From assembly GCA_950295325.1 (NCBI GenBank), contig OX485806.1, positions 31,246,001-31,310,000 on the forward strand: a DNA stretch of 64,000 bases, in the 5' to 3' direction. A program made the position numbers and the translations under genes. The notes below the pieces were generated by a model. The model searched no databases, was not told the DNA's origin, and was given only the letters and a program-made list of their open reading frames with translations. Position 1 is the first letter of the stretch. Each line of letters begins with the position of its first letter. The DNA is from Polytrichum commune. Its lineage: Eukaryota; Streptophyta; Polytrichopsida; Polytrichales; Polytrichaceae. Of this stretch, positions 1 through 12,290 are shown piece by piece.

Positions 1-1257
1 CAATTTTAGAATATTGTTTTAAGGGTTGCCTAACTTACTTTCGCACTTTAAGTAATTATTGGGCATAAAGGTACCCAAGCTACTAGACAGCTACGGTATC
101 TCTCCAGTCGATGACAAGGGTCAAGTCAAATAGACCCTTCCACCCATTCTTTTTCGAACATAATGGGTACACATATGTTGTTGCATTAGTCCCAGGGATA
201 CAACCATCCAAAAATTGGACAGCTCAACTCCCTTGTCCCCAACAATAACTACCTACCATGTGGTCCCGTGTGAGGAACAGCCTCCGTCCACATTGCACTT
301 GTTGGTACTTACTTGCCTACCTTGTGGACTTGCCTCAAATATGTGCGAGGAGATATAAATGTACAAAGAATGGGTAAATGGGTTGCTCCACATGGAGATG
401 CATTGTATGGAAACATGTGATGTCACTTCCCCCCCCCCCCCCCTCGCTCAATGAGTGGATGGGTTGGACAGGTTGGACAGGTCCATGTGGCTTGACCCGG
501 ATTCTTGTCCAACTGGCATGGTGCTTGAGAAGGGAGTGGGACGTCATCATTCACAAGTAATTCAATCTCGTTGATTTTGTTTAGGCAAGCTCATGTTCAA
601 AGGGCAAAACATGGGATTTGAAATCATCCTCGTCCTAGAGCTTGATTGGGGTTGAGTTGAAACCCTGCCATTGCTCGGGGGAGAAAGATGGATGGAGGAG
701 TCATATGTTAATGGATTCAATGTGGGCGTAAGAAGCCAAAAATGTATGTATGTATGTAGGTCTAGACTTGAATGAAAGCTCCAATTTTTTCATTATCTCT
801 AGCATCGTTTGATGTGTTGCATGGAGTTGCAATTCATGATGGAGTAATTTCTCTTTAATTAAGGCATATAGAGGATGAAAACAATGGACAAGTAGAGATA
901 GAAGTTCTAAACTATGATAAATGTTATTAAAAAATATTCCTAAAGCACGGGGGAAAAAGTCATAGGATCCAAAAGCAAGGTCCATCTTTCACCCTTACTT
1001 TACACAAAGAGAAAATCATTCTCAAACAAAAGCACCTCTCATCCATCCAACATAAAAACCCTTCCCCATGCTTTACCCTATAGGCTTGTGGCCGACGCAT
1101 CTCAAGTGACTTGGTCTATGTTACACTTGTTACGAAAAAGAAAAAAAAATTATGTGAATTCAAAAGGTCTTGTGCTAGCACTGCCACTTAATATTATCCT
1201 TGATTTAGGTAAATTGGCTACTACGTGTGTTGTGGGGGGGGTCGGGTATTGGAATTC
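1..1257. other. intergenic, no gene seen
   Basis: No coding region is recognisable. The stretch holds a run of 15 C at 429-443 and a short GTAT repeat near 745-757. Short frames on both strands look like chance and cross the low-complexity C run. The words near 1035-1055 resemble the ends of the MITEs at 45186 and 54661, but only one end is visible. Confidence 0.6.
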
Positions 1258-1261
1258 AAAA
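1258..1261 (-). terminator. RNA polymerase III T-run terminator of tRNA-Asn
   Basis: Four A on the plus strand read as TTTT on the minus strand, four bases past the tRNA 3' end. A run of four T is the usual stop signal for RNA polymerase III, so this is the likely end of the tRNA-Asn primary transcript. Confidence 0.6.
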
Positions 1262-1265
1262 GAGA

Positions 1266-1289
1266 CGCTAGAAGGAGGGGTCGAACCTC

Positions 1290-1322
<33 letters not shown>

Positions 1323-1339
1323 AACTGAGCTATTCCAGC
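1266..1339 (-). tRNA. tRNA-Asn (anticodon GUU)
   Basis: Read on the minus strand this is a complete 74-base tRNA without intron. The acceptor stem GCTGGAA pairs with TTCTAGC and a G follows as discriminator. The D-arm contains the A box (TAGCTCAGTTGGTTAGAG). The anticodon loop CTGTTAACC centres on GTT, which reads Asn codons. The T-arm contains GGTTCGACCCC, a good B box. The sequence agrees with the plant nuclear tRNA-Asn family. The CCA end is not encoded, as expected for a nuclear gene. It decodes AAC/AAU in the cytosol. An open frame crossing it on the plus strand is spurious. Confidence 0.96.
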
Positions 1340-1500
1340 TTGCCTGACATTGGGAAGCTATTATAGACCTATATAGATGTTCTGGCCAAGACCCAGACCC
1401 GGGTCTATTGCTTCGATGTCAATTGTATGTTACTGTGTTCAGGTGAGAAGGGGACGACACAAACATGCAACTCTTCTCAAGCGATGATGGCGAAATAAAA

Positions 1501-2221
1501 GCCTGGATCGATGTCTTGTATCCAAATTCGATGAGAAATTGCTGGCCACCCATAGTGACAAACTTGAGCAAATGCTCCAGGAAGTAATATCATCAGGTGG
1601 AATGTGCATTGAGCATAACTACTTCAACATGCGCAGAGTTTGTGCTGCTTAACGTTATCCTTTGATTCACGAAGGATCTACTCCTTGATTCTCATGCTGG
1701 CCATTAGACCCTATCAATTGTATGTATCTGAAAATGCACATTGAGACGGGAAGTTGAATGCAATTCACGCAGGAACACTTTTTCCGACACTTGGGGTTGA
1801 GGAAATCTGTCGTCCAGAATTCAAGAATTATTGATCCTCGGAGAGGAAGCTCAACTTCCTTATCTTCGTAATTGGTTTGGATAATTATTCAGGCATATTC
1901 TACCTTCACAGGAACATATTTTCAGGAACTAGTAGTTCAATCCTCTTTGTGATAAGACTTGCCAACAGGAAGCAAATCTTTGAAGTTATCGACCAGTAGG
2001 ATTTCATGCATTTCTTCTTCTTCAGATAACCCCACAACCTTGGACATGCTGAAATCTTGGGACATGCTCTGTATTCTTCTGTCGATGGTAGTTAGCATTC
2101 CATTTGACCTCACTGGCTGTGTTGTTTGGCCAAATGTTGCTTCCGTTCCCGACTTAGGAAGACTCTCAAATGTGCGAGATATGTCGAGTTTGGACCTTGG
2201 ACACAAGACATCGATCCAGGC
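1501..2221. repeat. inverted copies of a 25-bp word, 1501-1525 and 2197-2221
   Basis: The block at 1501-1525 (starts GCCTGGATCGATGTCTTG) returns as its reverse complement at 2197-2221 with one mismatch in 25. The two copies are about 670 bp apart. The right copy lies inside the loop of the perfect hairpin at 2164-2250. In both copies the reading Ala-Trp-Ile-Asp-Val-Leu is possible, on opposite strands, so an inverted duplication of a coding piece is one explanation. Confidence 0.7.
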
Positions 2222-2374
2222 TGTACTCGACATATCTCGCACATTTGAGAAAGCACGATCCTCCACAAACATTCACAAGTTGAAGGTATCTTTAAGGTTG
2301 ATTCTAAATCGACTCAAATAGCCCTCAACATCACAGAAATTGAACTCACCACCACGTAGAGATCTCGTGGACAT
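1937..2374 (-). pseudogene. unrecognised reading frame with one in-frame stop
   Basis: An ATG at 2374 opens a frame of 33 codons (starts MSTRSLRGGEFNF). It meets TGA, immediately followed by ATG at 2272, and continues in the same frame for 111 codons to 1937. The downstream part is hydrophilic and acidic, with an SEEEEM run and no membrane segment or domain I recognise. The steady composition on both sides of the stop suggests a decayed coding sequence rather than chance, but no family can be named. The perfect inverted repeat at 2164-2250 lies inside it and is read as SNVRDMSS on one arm and DISRTF on the other. It could equally be a non-coding transcript or random. It ends about 440 bp from the convergently lying H3 3' end. 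Confidence 0.25.
2164..2250. repeat. perfect 26-bp inverted repeat (hairpin)
   Basis: The arm at 2164-2189 (begins TCTCAAATGTGCGAGATATG) is the exact reverse complement of 2225-2250, with a 35-base loop. A perfect stem this long is far beyond chance in 64 kb. It could fold in RNA from either strand. No TA or other target duplication is obvious at its edges, so it is not clearly a MITE. Confidence 0.85.
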
Positions 2375-2755
2375 ATGACACGATTCTATGCACATGTACA
2401 CTTCAACGAAGTTTCATTCCATGTGAGCAACAGAGTAGGTAATCAAGATGCATTCCAAATGATTTCAAGAACACAATCTAGAATGAAGCTGATCCTCGAC
2501 AACCACAATCCTAAGACACCATCATCTGTACCAGGACACACTTCACACCACTTGCACGTTGTTAACTGGTACGCCGCAGCAAGTAAATCTGATCGCAACA
2601 AACCCTCAACGATGGAGTCATGCTCTCTTCATCCCCACACAAATCCGTACAACACCGATCCAGTCGATGTGACAACGACCAGAAATAATTACAACTCGGC
2701 TCAAAAACGAAAAAGTCTATCGCAATAAAGAAGAGAGTAGTAACATTTCCAGCAA

Positions 2756-2780
2756 AATGGTGGTGTTATAAAACACCATT
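2756..2780 (-). other. hairpin just downstream of the H3 stop codon
   Basis: On the minus strand the sequence AATGGTGTT, loop TTAT, AACACCACCATT forms a nine-pair stem with a three-base bulge. It starts 31 bases after the H3 stop. Animal and green-algal replication-dependent histone mRNAs end in a stem-loop at about this distance, but this hairpin does not match that consensus (GGYYYT...ARRRCC). Land-plant histone mRNAs are normally polyadenylated. A role in 3' processing is only a possibility. Confidence 0.4.
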
Positions 2781-2811
2781 GGGGCAATTAGTAACCAAAG
2801 GCAGCAGGGAC

Positions 2812-3428
<617 letters not shown>

Positions 3429-3891
3429 GGGCCACGTCACACACGAGCCAAGAGCCGTGACCATGAAATTCTGACAGCCCAAAAGAAAGTGTCCAAAGGC
3501 CGTCCCAACACACCTCCAAAATCATGTACTGTGGTCACGGACCCTCAACCAAATGCTATTTTAATGAATTTCTATTCATGCCGGTCCTCGCGCATGATAA
3601 AATAGAATAAATCGACGGTTGTGAGCGTTCGGAGTGTCATGGTCTCCCGGTTTTGTGTTAGGCTACCTTCAAGAGGTGGTTTTTGAAAATATTCCAAGTG
3701 ACCATGAAACATGATCTATTTGATGCCATGTAGGAATCCATGTAGACTTTCCATCCATCTTGCATTCACATACTACGTTGGTCCCTCAAGGATAGTGTGA
3801 AGCGAACTTGGACCGGCTCCGCCTTTTCCACCAACAAGAGTGCTTGAAGTGTAATGGTCACAGGCTCTCAGTCTCGTGTGTGAAGTGGCCC
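3429..3891. mobile_element. MITE family 1, copy A (463 bp)
   Basis: The element runs from GGGCCACGTCACACACGAG to its imperfect reverse complement CTCGTGTGTGAAGTGGCCC, giving terminal inverted repeats of about 37 bp. It is flanked on both sides by TGATTA, an apparent 6-bp target duplication. It has no coding capacity. The same sequence occurs inverted at 52195-52671 and as a head-to-head pair at 14589-15548. The superfamily is not settled by the ends. The left end carries ACGTCA at 3434-3439, where the other copies read ACTTCA. Confidence 0.85.
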
Positions 3892-3897
3892 TGATTA

Positions 3898-4159
3898 TGC
3901 TCTGTAAACCCTACAGAGTCACCGATGTTCATGGATGATTAAAAATAGAAATGCATTGCCTTCATCCTCAAATACCTAAAATTGCCTTGCGACATGGTGA
4001 AAATTAGGGCAGGTATTATTAATTACCACCTCCGGTATTAACAGTGGCAATATTGTGTGACATCGATAACATTCTTTAAAGTGTCATGTAATTTCTTGTC
4101 ACACTTAGGCTTTTCTTGCTAAAGACTAAAATTCTTTCCATCTCTCAGGGAAGAAACTA
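3898..4159. other. intergenic, no gene seen
   Basis: AT-rich sequence without recognisable coding or repeat content. Confidence 0.5.
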
Positions 4160-4565
4160 GATTACTTCCACCTTGAGCATTTTTTTCTCCAAATACTAGT
4201 GTGAGTGGTACTTGAAGCAACCATTGACATGGTACACCACCACAATGCAAGATCATCGTTGCTTACTGCACTGTGAACCTTAGACTTGAAATTGGAATTG
4301 GACGGTGGTTGGCGATCCCTATCTCTAGAGACAAAAGATTGTGCCACTTTTGCTCTTATAATGCAGTTGAAAATGAGGCATATTTTGTGTTGGAGTGTCC
4401 CCTACATAACCCCATTAGAGATCAATTACCACCAATATTTGAGAATGTAGTTTTAGGGAGCCTCAAGCCTTTCTTTCAATTGGATTATCAAGTAGACATT
4501 AGTGTCTATCTCACATAGGCTACTGCACTCCGCCACTCTAAGGAATTAGCTAGTTTGAAACCATT
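4160..4565 (+). pseudogene. LINE-type ORF2 C-terminal fragment (zinc-binding motif)
   Basis: A frame read from about 4255 to 4518 contains LRLEIG, then CHFC, nine residues, Tyr and LEC. This is the zinc-binding C-x2-C-x9-H-x4-C motif found near the C-terminus of many non-LTR retrotransposon proteins, with the His replaced by Tyr. The text continues past a TAG at 4516-4518 as ATALRHSKELASL, so the frame is broken. No reverse transcriptase core is visible nearby, so this is a short relic. It is not a host gene. The assignment rests on the motif and the surrounding HFVLECPL-like context. Confidence 0.55.
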
Positions 4566-7500
4566 GTGATGTACTTTCAATCCCATCATCATTTTGGCTT
4601 CCGGACTCTAAAATCGATTTCATTTCATTTTAGTGAAGAATCATGTAGCCTCTCACTTTGAGTCTCGAGTGGTATGAGGTCTACATATACGTTGGCAAGG
4701 TAAGGAGATAAAGTAAGCCTACAATGACATGTTTAATATTTGGTTATGAGTTAATCCCTAAATCCTTGAGAAAACCCAAAATGACCAATTGTTGATGGGT
4801 TTTTTCTTTAAATGAGGCCTTCGGTTTTTTTTAGACGAGGGTGAAATTTTGGTTACAATTAACAAATTTCATTTTGCATCCAACGTCCCAATTTTCATTG
4901 GATTTTGACTGAACCTCAACCTTGTAAGTTATATAGTGCCCCAAATTCCATTGGATTTGGACTAAACCTCATGATACACTAGGAAATGTGTCAAATGTCT
5001 ACTATTGGCATTGATATTTAGATTTTTTGAAATTACTTTTAAAATATATATTATGTAAGATTGGATAAAAAATGGGGTGCTACATATTGCAGGGGCTCTC
5101 AGAAAATCACATTTGGTGCAAACATTAAAATTATTAAATATTAAATATTAATTGAAATTGTTATTAATTGAAAATTTTACAACAAAAAAAGGTTCACAAT
5201 CTAGTTGGAAATCTTATGCAAAGAGTTTCGTCCCAATTGGGTCTCATCCCGTCATCCATTTGATGATGTCAGGAGGGTTAAAGTTTATTTTCAATCATCT
5301 ACCCCGCTCATTATACCTTCACATATGTATTAGTTTCTCATTCACATTGCCACGCGAACACTTGATGTTTGTTTTGGATAACTCATACAAAGGCCAATAT
5401 CATATCCGTACAATTGGGATGCTCAAAAACACCTACGTATCGAGTTCTAAATTATCTCTCTTAGAAACTACGATTTGAAGCCAATTTCGAGGAGAATGGT
5501 GCTCGGGGATTTAGGGGTTATGGAAATTGGTACCGTTTGAACTGACAATATTGTTTAGTCACATTTAGGATGAGGATCGAGCATTAGTTCACACATGATT
5601 CATCTACGCCAAATTTGTGTTGCACGTTGTTCTCTAGAAGGATGAACGCCATTGACAAGCTAAGATTTCAAGACCGACATGGTTATTTGAACAAGAACGC
5701 TAATATAGTGATTTAATTTCACCATAGCCCATGAAATGAGCATTTAGGAAACACCCGTTGACAATGTATGCTTGAGTGACCAAAGACAATTATGCCGTTT
5801 GATTCAAGAACATACTTTCGTAGAGGATCCTTCCAAACATATGTTCCAAAACGTCAAGCTCCTCAAATGCCCCCTTGGCATGGTGTGGGCCAAATTGAGG
5901 TGATTAGAGTGACATCATTCGTTTTGAGCTTTACCCAATTTGCAAGGTTGGGGACACACCGACCTGTGGCGGTAGACAACATGCCATATGCAACACTAGC
6001 CTCTTCAAAAAGACATTTCCCATATACATTGCATCACCGAAATCATCATTTCACTACAGACATCATGCAAGCTCTTGGACAAAAGTGAAATACTTGCCTG
6101 ATAGCCTATGTTCCATCACTTAGACCTAACAATGCCTTAGATCACAACCAATCCAAAAAACATATTCACAAACTTCACCATCCCATTACCAAGAGGGCTA
6201 AATTGTTAACGAATAAGTAGTGTTGTGAAACAACATTGGATAATTAGTAATCATATAAGTAATCAATGATAAAAATATGAGTGACAATATGTATATATAA
6301 AAATTACATTCATACATAGTCATTAACATAAGTATTCAATATGCTTTTGGATGATAATGAACCCCTATCATGTGTATAATGTAAAATCCTAGCATTCATC
6401 AATAAAGTTGTGGAAGACTTTTTCATCCCCCAAATGTAACTCATAAGCATTTAAGCTTATAACATGTGTCATAGAAGCTATTGCAATTATTGTTTTGAAA
6501 TCTAACATCAAATGGTCCAGATAATCATAAGTCCACTTATCGTTGGTTCCTTTTTGATGCCAACATAAACCAATCTCCGTGTGAGGCACCAATGAGGTAA
6601 CATGAGGCTCATCAATATCACGTATTTATGGAAGAAAACAAATCATAATTATCTATTGAAAAATAAGGGCCATTGCTATGTACTTGGAATGGATTTTGGT
6701 GATTAGAGAAAGATGTATCTTCATATATGTAAGATATGTGGCCCTATTGTGGGCATTTCCAACTCCACATTGGACAAAGTTTTTTTTTTCATCTAGTTGG
6801 CAATTGCAAGTTACAAGATTGTCATTACAAGTTTCACAAGGTTGACATGCAAAGACTATAAGAGTCCACATTGAAGTTGTGTTTTATCTTTAAACAATCA
6901 CATGGGGACCTCCTATTAATGCTCACTATTGAACTCATTAACAATGGTTTGTGCACGTTCTCCCTTCTCGTCGTCAGACAATTCCTACATGGTGTAGAGT
7001 ATCATTGACTACTTGAGCCAAATACAAGTGTTTAATAAAGGCATACCAAATACAAATGTTTGATTAGGGAAAATGACCACATACAACCACATAACTAAGC
7101 TTCGTGTATGTACTACAACAAGGGGCTTCAAAGTCAAGCTAATTGGGGCCGAAATGTTTTTTTCAACACAAATGTACTTGCCATTTTATGTCAATAGACT
7201 TTGGTGCACTTCAACATAACCATTCAATGGCTTGCAGAATGTTTGCAAAGTTGTGGCTATGGCAAAACAAACATATCATACATTTTGAAAGTTTGGATTT
7301 TGTGGGCGTGGGTCCCAAATTGTTTTTTATTTATACTTTTGGCACAAATTGGAAGGAATCAATTGCAAGAAAGAGACAGGTACAACCACCTCAGGGGAGC
7401 TGCCCAAACTAAGGAGCCCGATTTGATATCTGTCACATTCAATGTCATGGAGTTTTCTGTGGAGTACAATGGATACGTAGCTCCAATGCATCTCAACAAC

Positions 7501-8187
7501 TTGATTGATGGCTACATTGACATTGTTTATTCCATTGTTCGAGTAGTGATCATAACAAGTTTGGTATAAGAGTTATCAAGTGTACAAATGCATTTGATGT
7601 GTGAGCACGAAGGAGGGACTCATTGACTTGATCTCCCAAAATGCAATTTTTTTTTTGGTACTTGAGAGCGAACAAATTGAAGTGTTCAATTGTTTGTTAA
7701 ACATGGAATTAAAATGTTGAGCTAATTAATGAAAGCATGTGCACATGCGGATGTGGAAGGGGTTGATTATCAAATTTGGACAAAATGCTTTTGAAGGGTG
7801 TGGGGGCAAAGACTATTGCAAATTTTCCAACAAATCTTGGTGAAGGATAAGTAGAAAGTGAGCAAGTGCATATGGATCAAGATTCAAAATTATTAACAAA
7901 TTGTTGAGTAATGGCTTGAGAATTTCTTGAGTGGGAAAACATCGGAATATTCTCTAGATTTTACAAGATTGAGTACATTGCTAGGAGCATACATGCTTGG
8001 ATGTTAAACCTGCAATATGGTTTTGTTCTCTACCTCTTGAAGACATTGCCTCCATCTTGTGACCCACCATCCTACGGTGTGCACCTTTCATTGAGGGCAT
8101 ATATCACGTGTGTGCATCGCCTTCATTTTAATACCCCTATATACATTTTTTGGGTGGACAAAAATAATGGATATACAAATAGCAAGA

Positions 8188-8190
<3 letters not shown>
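4566..8190. other. intergenic, no gene seen
   Basis: AT-rich sequence with only short frames on both strands. The frames at 5792-6088 (plus), 6389-6592 (minus) and 7143-7569 (plus) have no recognisable domain. Around 7325-7410 the sequence resembles 45825-45910, the 3' edge of the LINE remnant at 45831-48885, so a small LINE tail may lie here. Confidence 0.5.

Positions 8191-8230
<40 letters not shown>
8191..8230. repeat. compound microsatellite (GT)16(GA)4
   Basis: Sixteen GT units at 8191-8222 are followed by GA units. Frames reading (CV)n across it are spurious. Confidence 0.95.
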
Positions 8231-8231
<1 letters not shown>

Positions 8232-8264
8232 CTGACTAATCTTGTCTTGATTATTGTCTTATCC

Positions 8265-10082
8265 TGTTAGGATATGTCATCACTATACAGGTAAGGTTAA
8301 GTTATGTAATGACAACATACATCCCTTGTTAGGGTCCCGGTAATCAAGTATATTACTCATTCTTCATATCTCATCCTTCCCCAAAAGAGGCTTGTCAGAA
8401 GAGTTTCACCTTTTTGGTATTATGTAGACTATACATAAGAATACATAATGTTATAAAGACTGAATTGATATAATTTCAACTGATCTAGTTAACTCATAAC
8501 CAATAGAGAAGTCCTTTGTTTGTTGTTTACTGAAGTAGTCACCCCATCCTGTGAAATGGTTGTATATATACTCCGAATAGGAAGTTGAATACCCTCATAG
8601 GTTAATACTCCCCATCATATTTCAAGTATGGAGATATATATGTATACATATCAATGTATAAATTTCTCATAGTTCCCAAATATTTTCAGAGAGCACTGGT
8701 TAGTCGAGAATCAGTACGATTCCAACTATTATTGCAAACTCCATATAAATAGTGTAGACATCTGTACATAAACAGTGGTCTAAATTACTCAGCATATAGT
8801 TTGGTCAGCACTTAATGAGGAGCCGAATTACTCATTTCTTAATATATGGCAGGTAAGTAGATATATAGATATATATCTTGATTACTAGGGAATCAATTTG
8901 ATTTCAGCCACTTCAGTCCACTGTGGTCAGTAATGTGAACTTAATACATATTAAGTAATCCGACCTGCCCATCTCACCATCTGGTCATCAATGAACATAA
9001 ACTAACAGACAGCATACCAACATATAAGTATTTTTCCACTTGCACCAGAATCTTGATACCAAATCCTTTCAGGGTGCACATTTTAAGCCAGTCAGAACCA
9101 TGTAGCTTCAAGAGAGTATATCTGAGTATAATATGTATGACCGGTCACAGAGTTCTCTTAACTCCGTTTCTTTATTTTGTATAGGAAATCAAGAATTACT
9201 GATTTTATTTAGTTTACCATATACAATGGTGTGATAGAACTCATAATCGTATTCTTGATATCTTTATTGTATTCCTCAATTGCTTCATATAGAGCATAAG
9301 TTGAGGAACTACTAGAGAATGTAGTATTTAAAGAAAGTATGGTGTAAAAACAAGAAGTACTCCAAATCAATTTCAAGAGCATGAAATCTTTTAGAAATTG
9401 AGATGAGTGACCGGATCTTCGGAAGGCGTATACCGCTTGTAGAAGAGGTCCTCACCTGTGCCCATGCTCCCCACAATTACAAGAAAAGTTAGTAGAGCGT
9501 ACAACAGGTGTAAACGGACCTTCTTACTTGTTATCAATGTCAACAAGTTTCAACTCCTTCCTTAGATGTAGGAGGATTTACACCAACTTTACAATTCTCA
9601 AAATCATACATATAGTACTTAGAAAGTAAAATGTCATAAGCACAATTTGTGTTACTCTCATATTGTATGTGCTATGTAAGTTTTTTAGAATTCAAGATCA
9701 TCTTGCCACCTTGAACTCGTCAGAAGCAGAAGCATTGCCTGTCTTGTCCATCTTGAGGTTAGTACTGTGGTAATCAGATGTTACTGCAGTAAATTCTGTG
9801 AGCTCAGCAGTCTCTGTGCACGGAACTTGGTTACAGATCTACAGGTGAAGGATAACACTACTGTAGTGTTCTGTATAGCTATCCTGCAGAGTAGGTGTAT
9901 GCAGAGATCAGTAGCTGTGACTTCGGATACAGAGTGACTGCTACAGAGTGACTGCTACAGAGTGAGGCTTAAACTGGTGCTTTGCCGCACTCTGGATCGT
10001 GTATAAATATCACTTTCTGCCTGCATATTTTCCGGGCAGCCCGTGATTGAGACCAGGAAATTCAAGAAGATCAAGAAAACAG

Positions 10083-10123
<41 letters not shown>

Positions 10124-10147
10124 ACATGAATTTGTTAACCCATAACA
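8265..10147 (+). mobile_element. possible solo LTR, boundaries uncertain
   Basis: The segment starts TGTTAGGATATG and a TAACA lies at 10143-10147, so the ends form the short TGTTA...TAACA inverted repeat usual for LTRs. A TATA motif (TATAAATA) lies near 9999-10008 and is followed by a pyrimidine-poor leader and an (AG)16 tract. A 14-bp unit (GACTGCTACAGAGT) is repeated near 9941-9965. No coding frame exists in it. However, the five bases on either side (TATCC and TATAT) do not match well, and no primer-binding site is seen. It could instead be a promoter plus unrelated intergenic DNA. Confidence 0.25.
10089..10121. repeat. microsatellite (AG)16
   Basis: Uninterrupted AG dinucleotides downstream of the TATA-like motif at about 10000. 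Confidence 0.95.
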
Positions 10148-11989
10148 TATATGTTAGACTATAAAACCAGAAGTGGAGGTCTGGGCATAAATATCATGCA
10201 AAAGTTCCATCATTTAGTCCTTGTGGGAAGTGGTGATCAATGTGGAAATTTGGGTTGGTAGGGATTTCTAGCCAAATTGTTTGGTGGGGTTAAGCTTAAG
10301 ATGCTTCGTGGTGACCAAAACCGTTAGGACATTAAGCACACTAATGGATGTAAGGCTTTGAACACATCCAATGGTATGTCCAAAGCGCATGACCCTGGTC
10401 ACAAAATGGAGTGTTGAGATACACTCCATCGATGTAGAGTCTTTGCAAGCCTAGATTTTTTTGGGGGAGAAGGTGTTGGTAAGCGTCACGCATTGTCCGT
10501 TGACGGGGGGCTAGGGGAGTTCAACGACAATTTATGTAGAAACAACATGTGAGAAAAGGTAGGGTGGAATATATTCATAAGACATAAATTTTATACTTTG
10601 TTTGAATATACATTAAGCTCCATTACATATCCATAGTAAATTTTAGGTAACATATAATACCATAAATTGTTTTAATTGATTTTTGTAAAATAACCTTAGA
10701 AATAAAAGTAGGAAGGGCTCATAGGAAACATGAATGAAATTTCAATAACTACGAATGAAATTTGGTTCACTATAAATAACTTTACATTTGTTGTGGATGA
10801 ACCTTGGTTTGTTGTGGATGAAACCAAAAAACAAACGAGGTTTTAGAGGGTTAGAACCATGTTGAGCTAGTTTTCCCATTCCATTGTCATTTTGCACAGT
10901 TCCCTTAGCTGCACAATCATGCCATCATCAAATTGTGTAGAGGCTTTGTCATTTTGCTATGTTTCTTTAACTTCACAAACATTAGCAAACAATGAACTTG
11001 TGTTGAGGGTAGAGCATTAGGTTGCTCGTAGTCATGGGATTGTGATTGCTAGAGGTATATGAATGAATAAGGTTTGAATAAAACCACATGGTTTGTGAGA
11101 ATTGGGAGTTGAGATATCTCATATGTATTGTATGAACCAAGGAGGAAAATGAAATAAAGAGCAAGGCAAGGAGTAGAGGTGATTATCTAACTTTAAACAT
11201 TGTTCAAATGCCTTTTGTGTATGTGTGGTAGCTTGTGCAATCTGATCTCTAGTTTTATTGTACTTCAATAGATTATGGACCCACTCACACAAATTATAGA
11301 ATTAAAGATTTGATTGCTAGTTGGTTAGGGAGTGGATCTTGAGTGTTTGGAGGTGCATTGGTGCATGTTTTGAGCATTGGTTGGTGTTTGGAGCAAGAGG
11401 GTATATTTGAGGTAAACAAAATATGACTTGACTGGATTAAGGTTCAAGGACACATTTGAGAGAGAAAGATGATTATTTGAGTTCAAGAAGATCTAACTTG
11501 AGTGGATTGAGAGTCCAAACAATTGCATTAAACAAACAAAGACAAGAGCACAAAAACATAGTCATGGGCCTGGAGAGTATGGTGAACTAGTAGTTACTTC
11601 TTGGTTATTCCGGTATTTCTTATATGCCTATGTTTTCTTCTTTATTGGAGCACATAGTTATAACCTTGGAACTTACTTGAGCTTACTTGTGGACGTCACT
11701 AAGCCCGTATTTTACAAGTTGCTACTTCCAAAATGTAGAGACATCAAAACTTTCACATTAGCCCTCTATATACACGTCACAAACACACATAGCTTCTACT
11801 AGTGTTACTTGAATAGAATGTATTTGCCAAGATCAATGGAAGACTCAAATAATGCATAAGGTTGGAAGGAAGGAACAAGGGAGAGAGAGAAGGACAAAAT
11901 TTCAAGGGAGGAGAGTAGGAGGAAGGAAGGAAGAAATACAACTTTACAAGAGAGAGGGAATGGAGAATTTGCTTGTTTTTGTTGGACTA
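10148..11989. other. intergenic, no gene seen
   Basis: No coding region or recognised repeat. A purine-rich GGAAGGAAGGAAGA stretch lies at 11865-11935. Confidence 0.5.
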
Positions 11990-12290
11990 AGCTAAGTGGA
12001 CCTAATTTTGACCACTAATCTTAGATGGACACCAAAAAGAGACGTGTTTGAGAATTTGGATGATGTGCTTAGATTTTGATAGCCATCCTAGGCTTGATTA
12101 TGAACATAATTGGGGAGGGGGGGGGGGGGTCGGGGAGTTTAATGAGAAAGGGAATCCTCACTTTGATAATGAATAAGAATATGGACTTCGAAAATTACGA
12201 GGAAACCTCTTATGGTGATTAATCGAATTTGCTAATCATCTCACACTAATCATTTGTTTGCTATCCTAGGAGTAGCGGGTGCAGAGTAAA
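11990..12290 (+). repeat. dispersed repeat family R4, copy 1
   Basis: Shares the ordered words GGACACCAAAAAG, ATCCTCACTTTGATAATGAA, ATTACGAGGAAA and CCTAGGAGTAGCGGG with the copies at 13035-13345, 32830-33115, 51955-52194 and 55545-55855. About 300 bp and non-coding. A run of 13 G at 12117-12129 interrupts this copy. Inverted termini were not recognised, so the element class is unknown. Confidence 0.6.

Noticed and set aside
1088-1366. 92-codon plus-strand frame
   Set aside because: It reads through the tRNA-Asn gene (the segment GGVEPPTLWLTATRSNQLS is its antisense) and has no domain.
1471-1545. Plus-strand reading QLFSSDDGEIKAWIDVLYP resembling a WD-repeat blade of TOPLESS-type proteins
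   Set aside because: Only about 15 residues fit, no further blades follow, and the same word occurs inverted at 2197-2221.
7325-7410. Similarity to 45825-45910
   Set aside because: Noted as a possible LINE tail, but the match is short and interrupted, so no separate feature was called.
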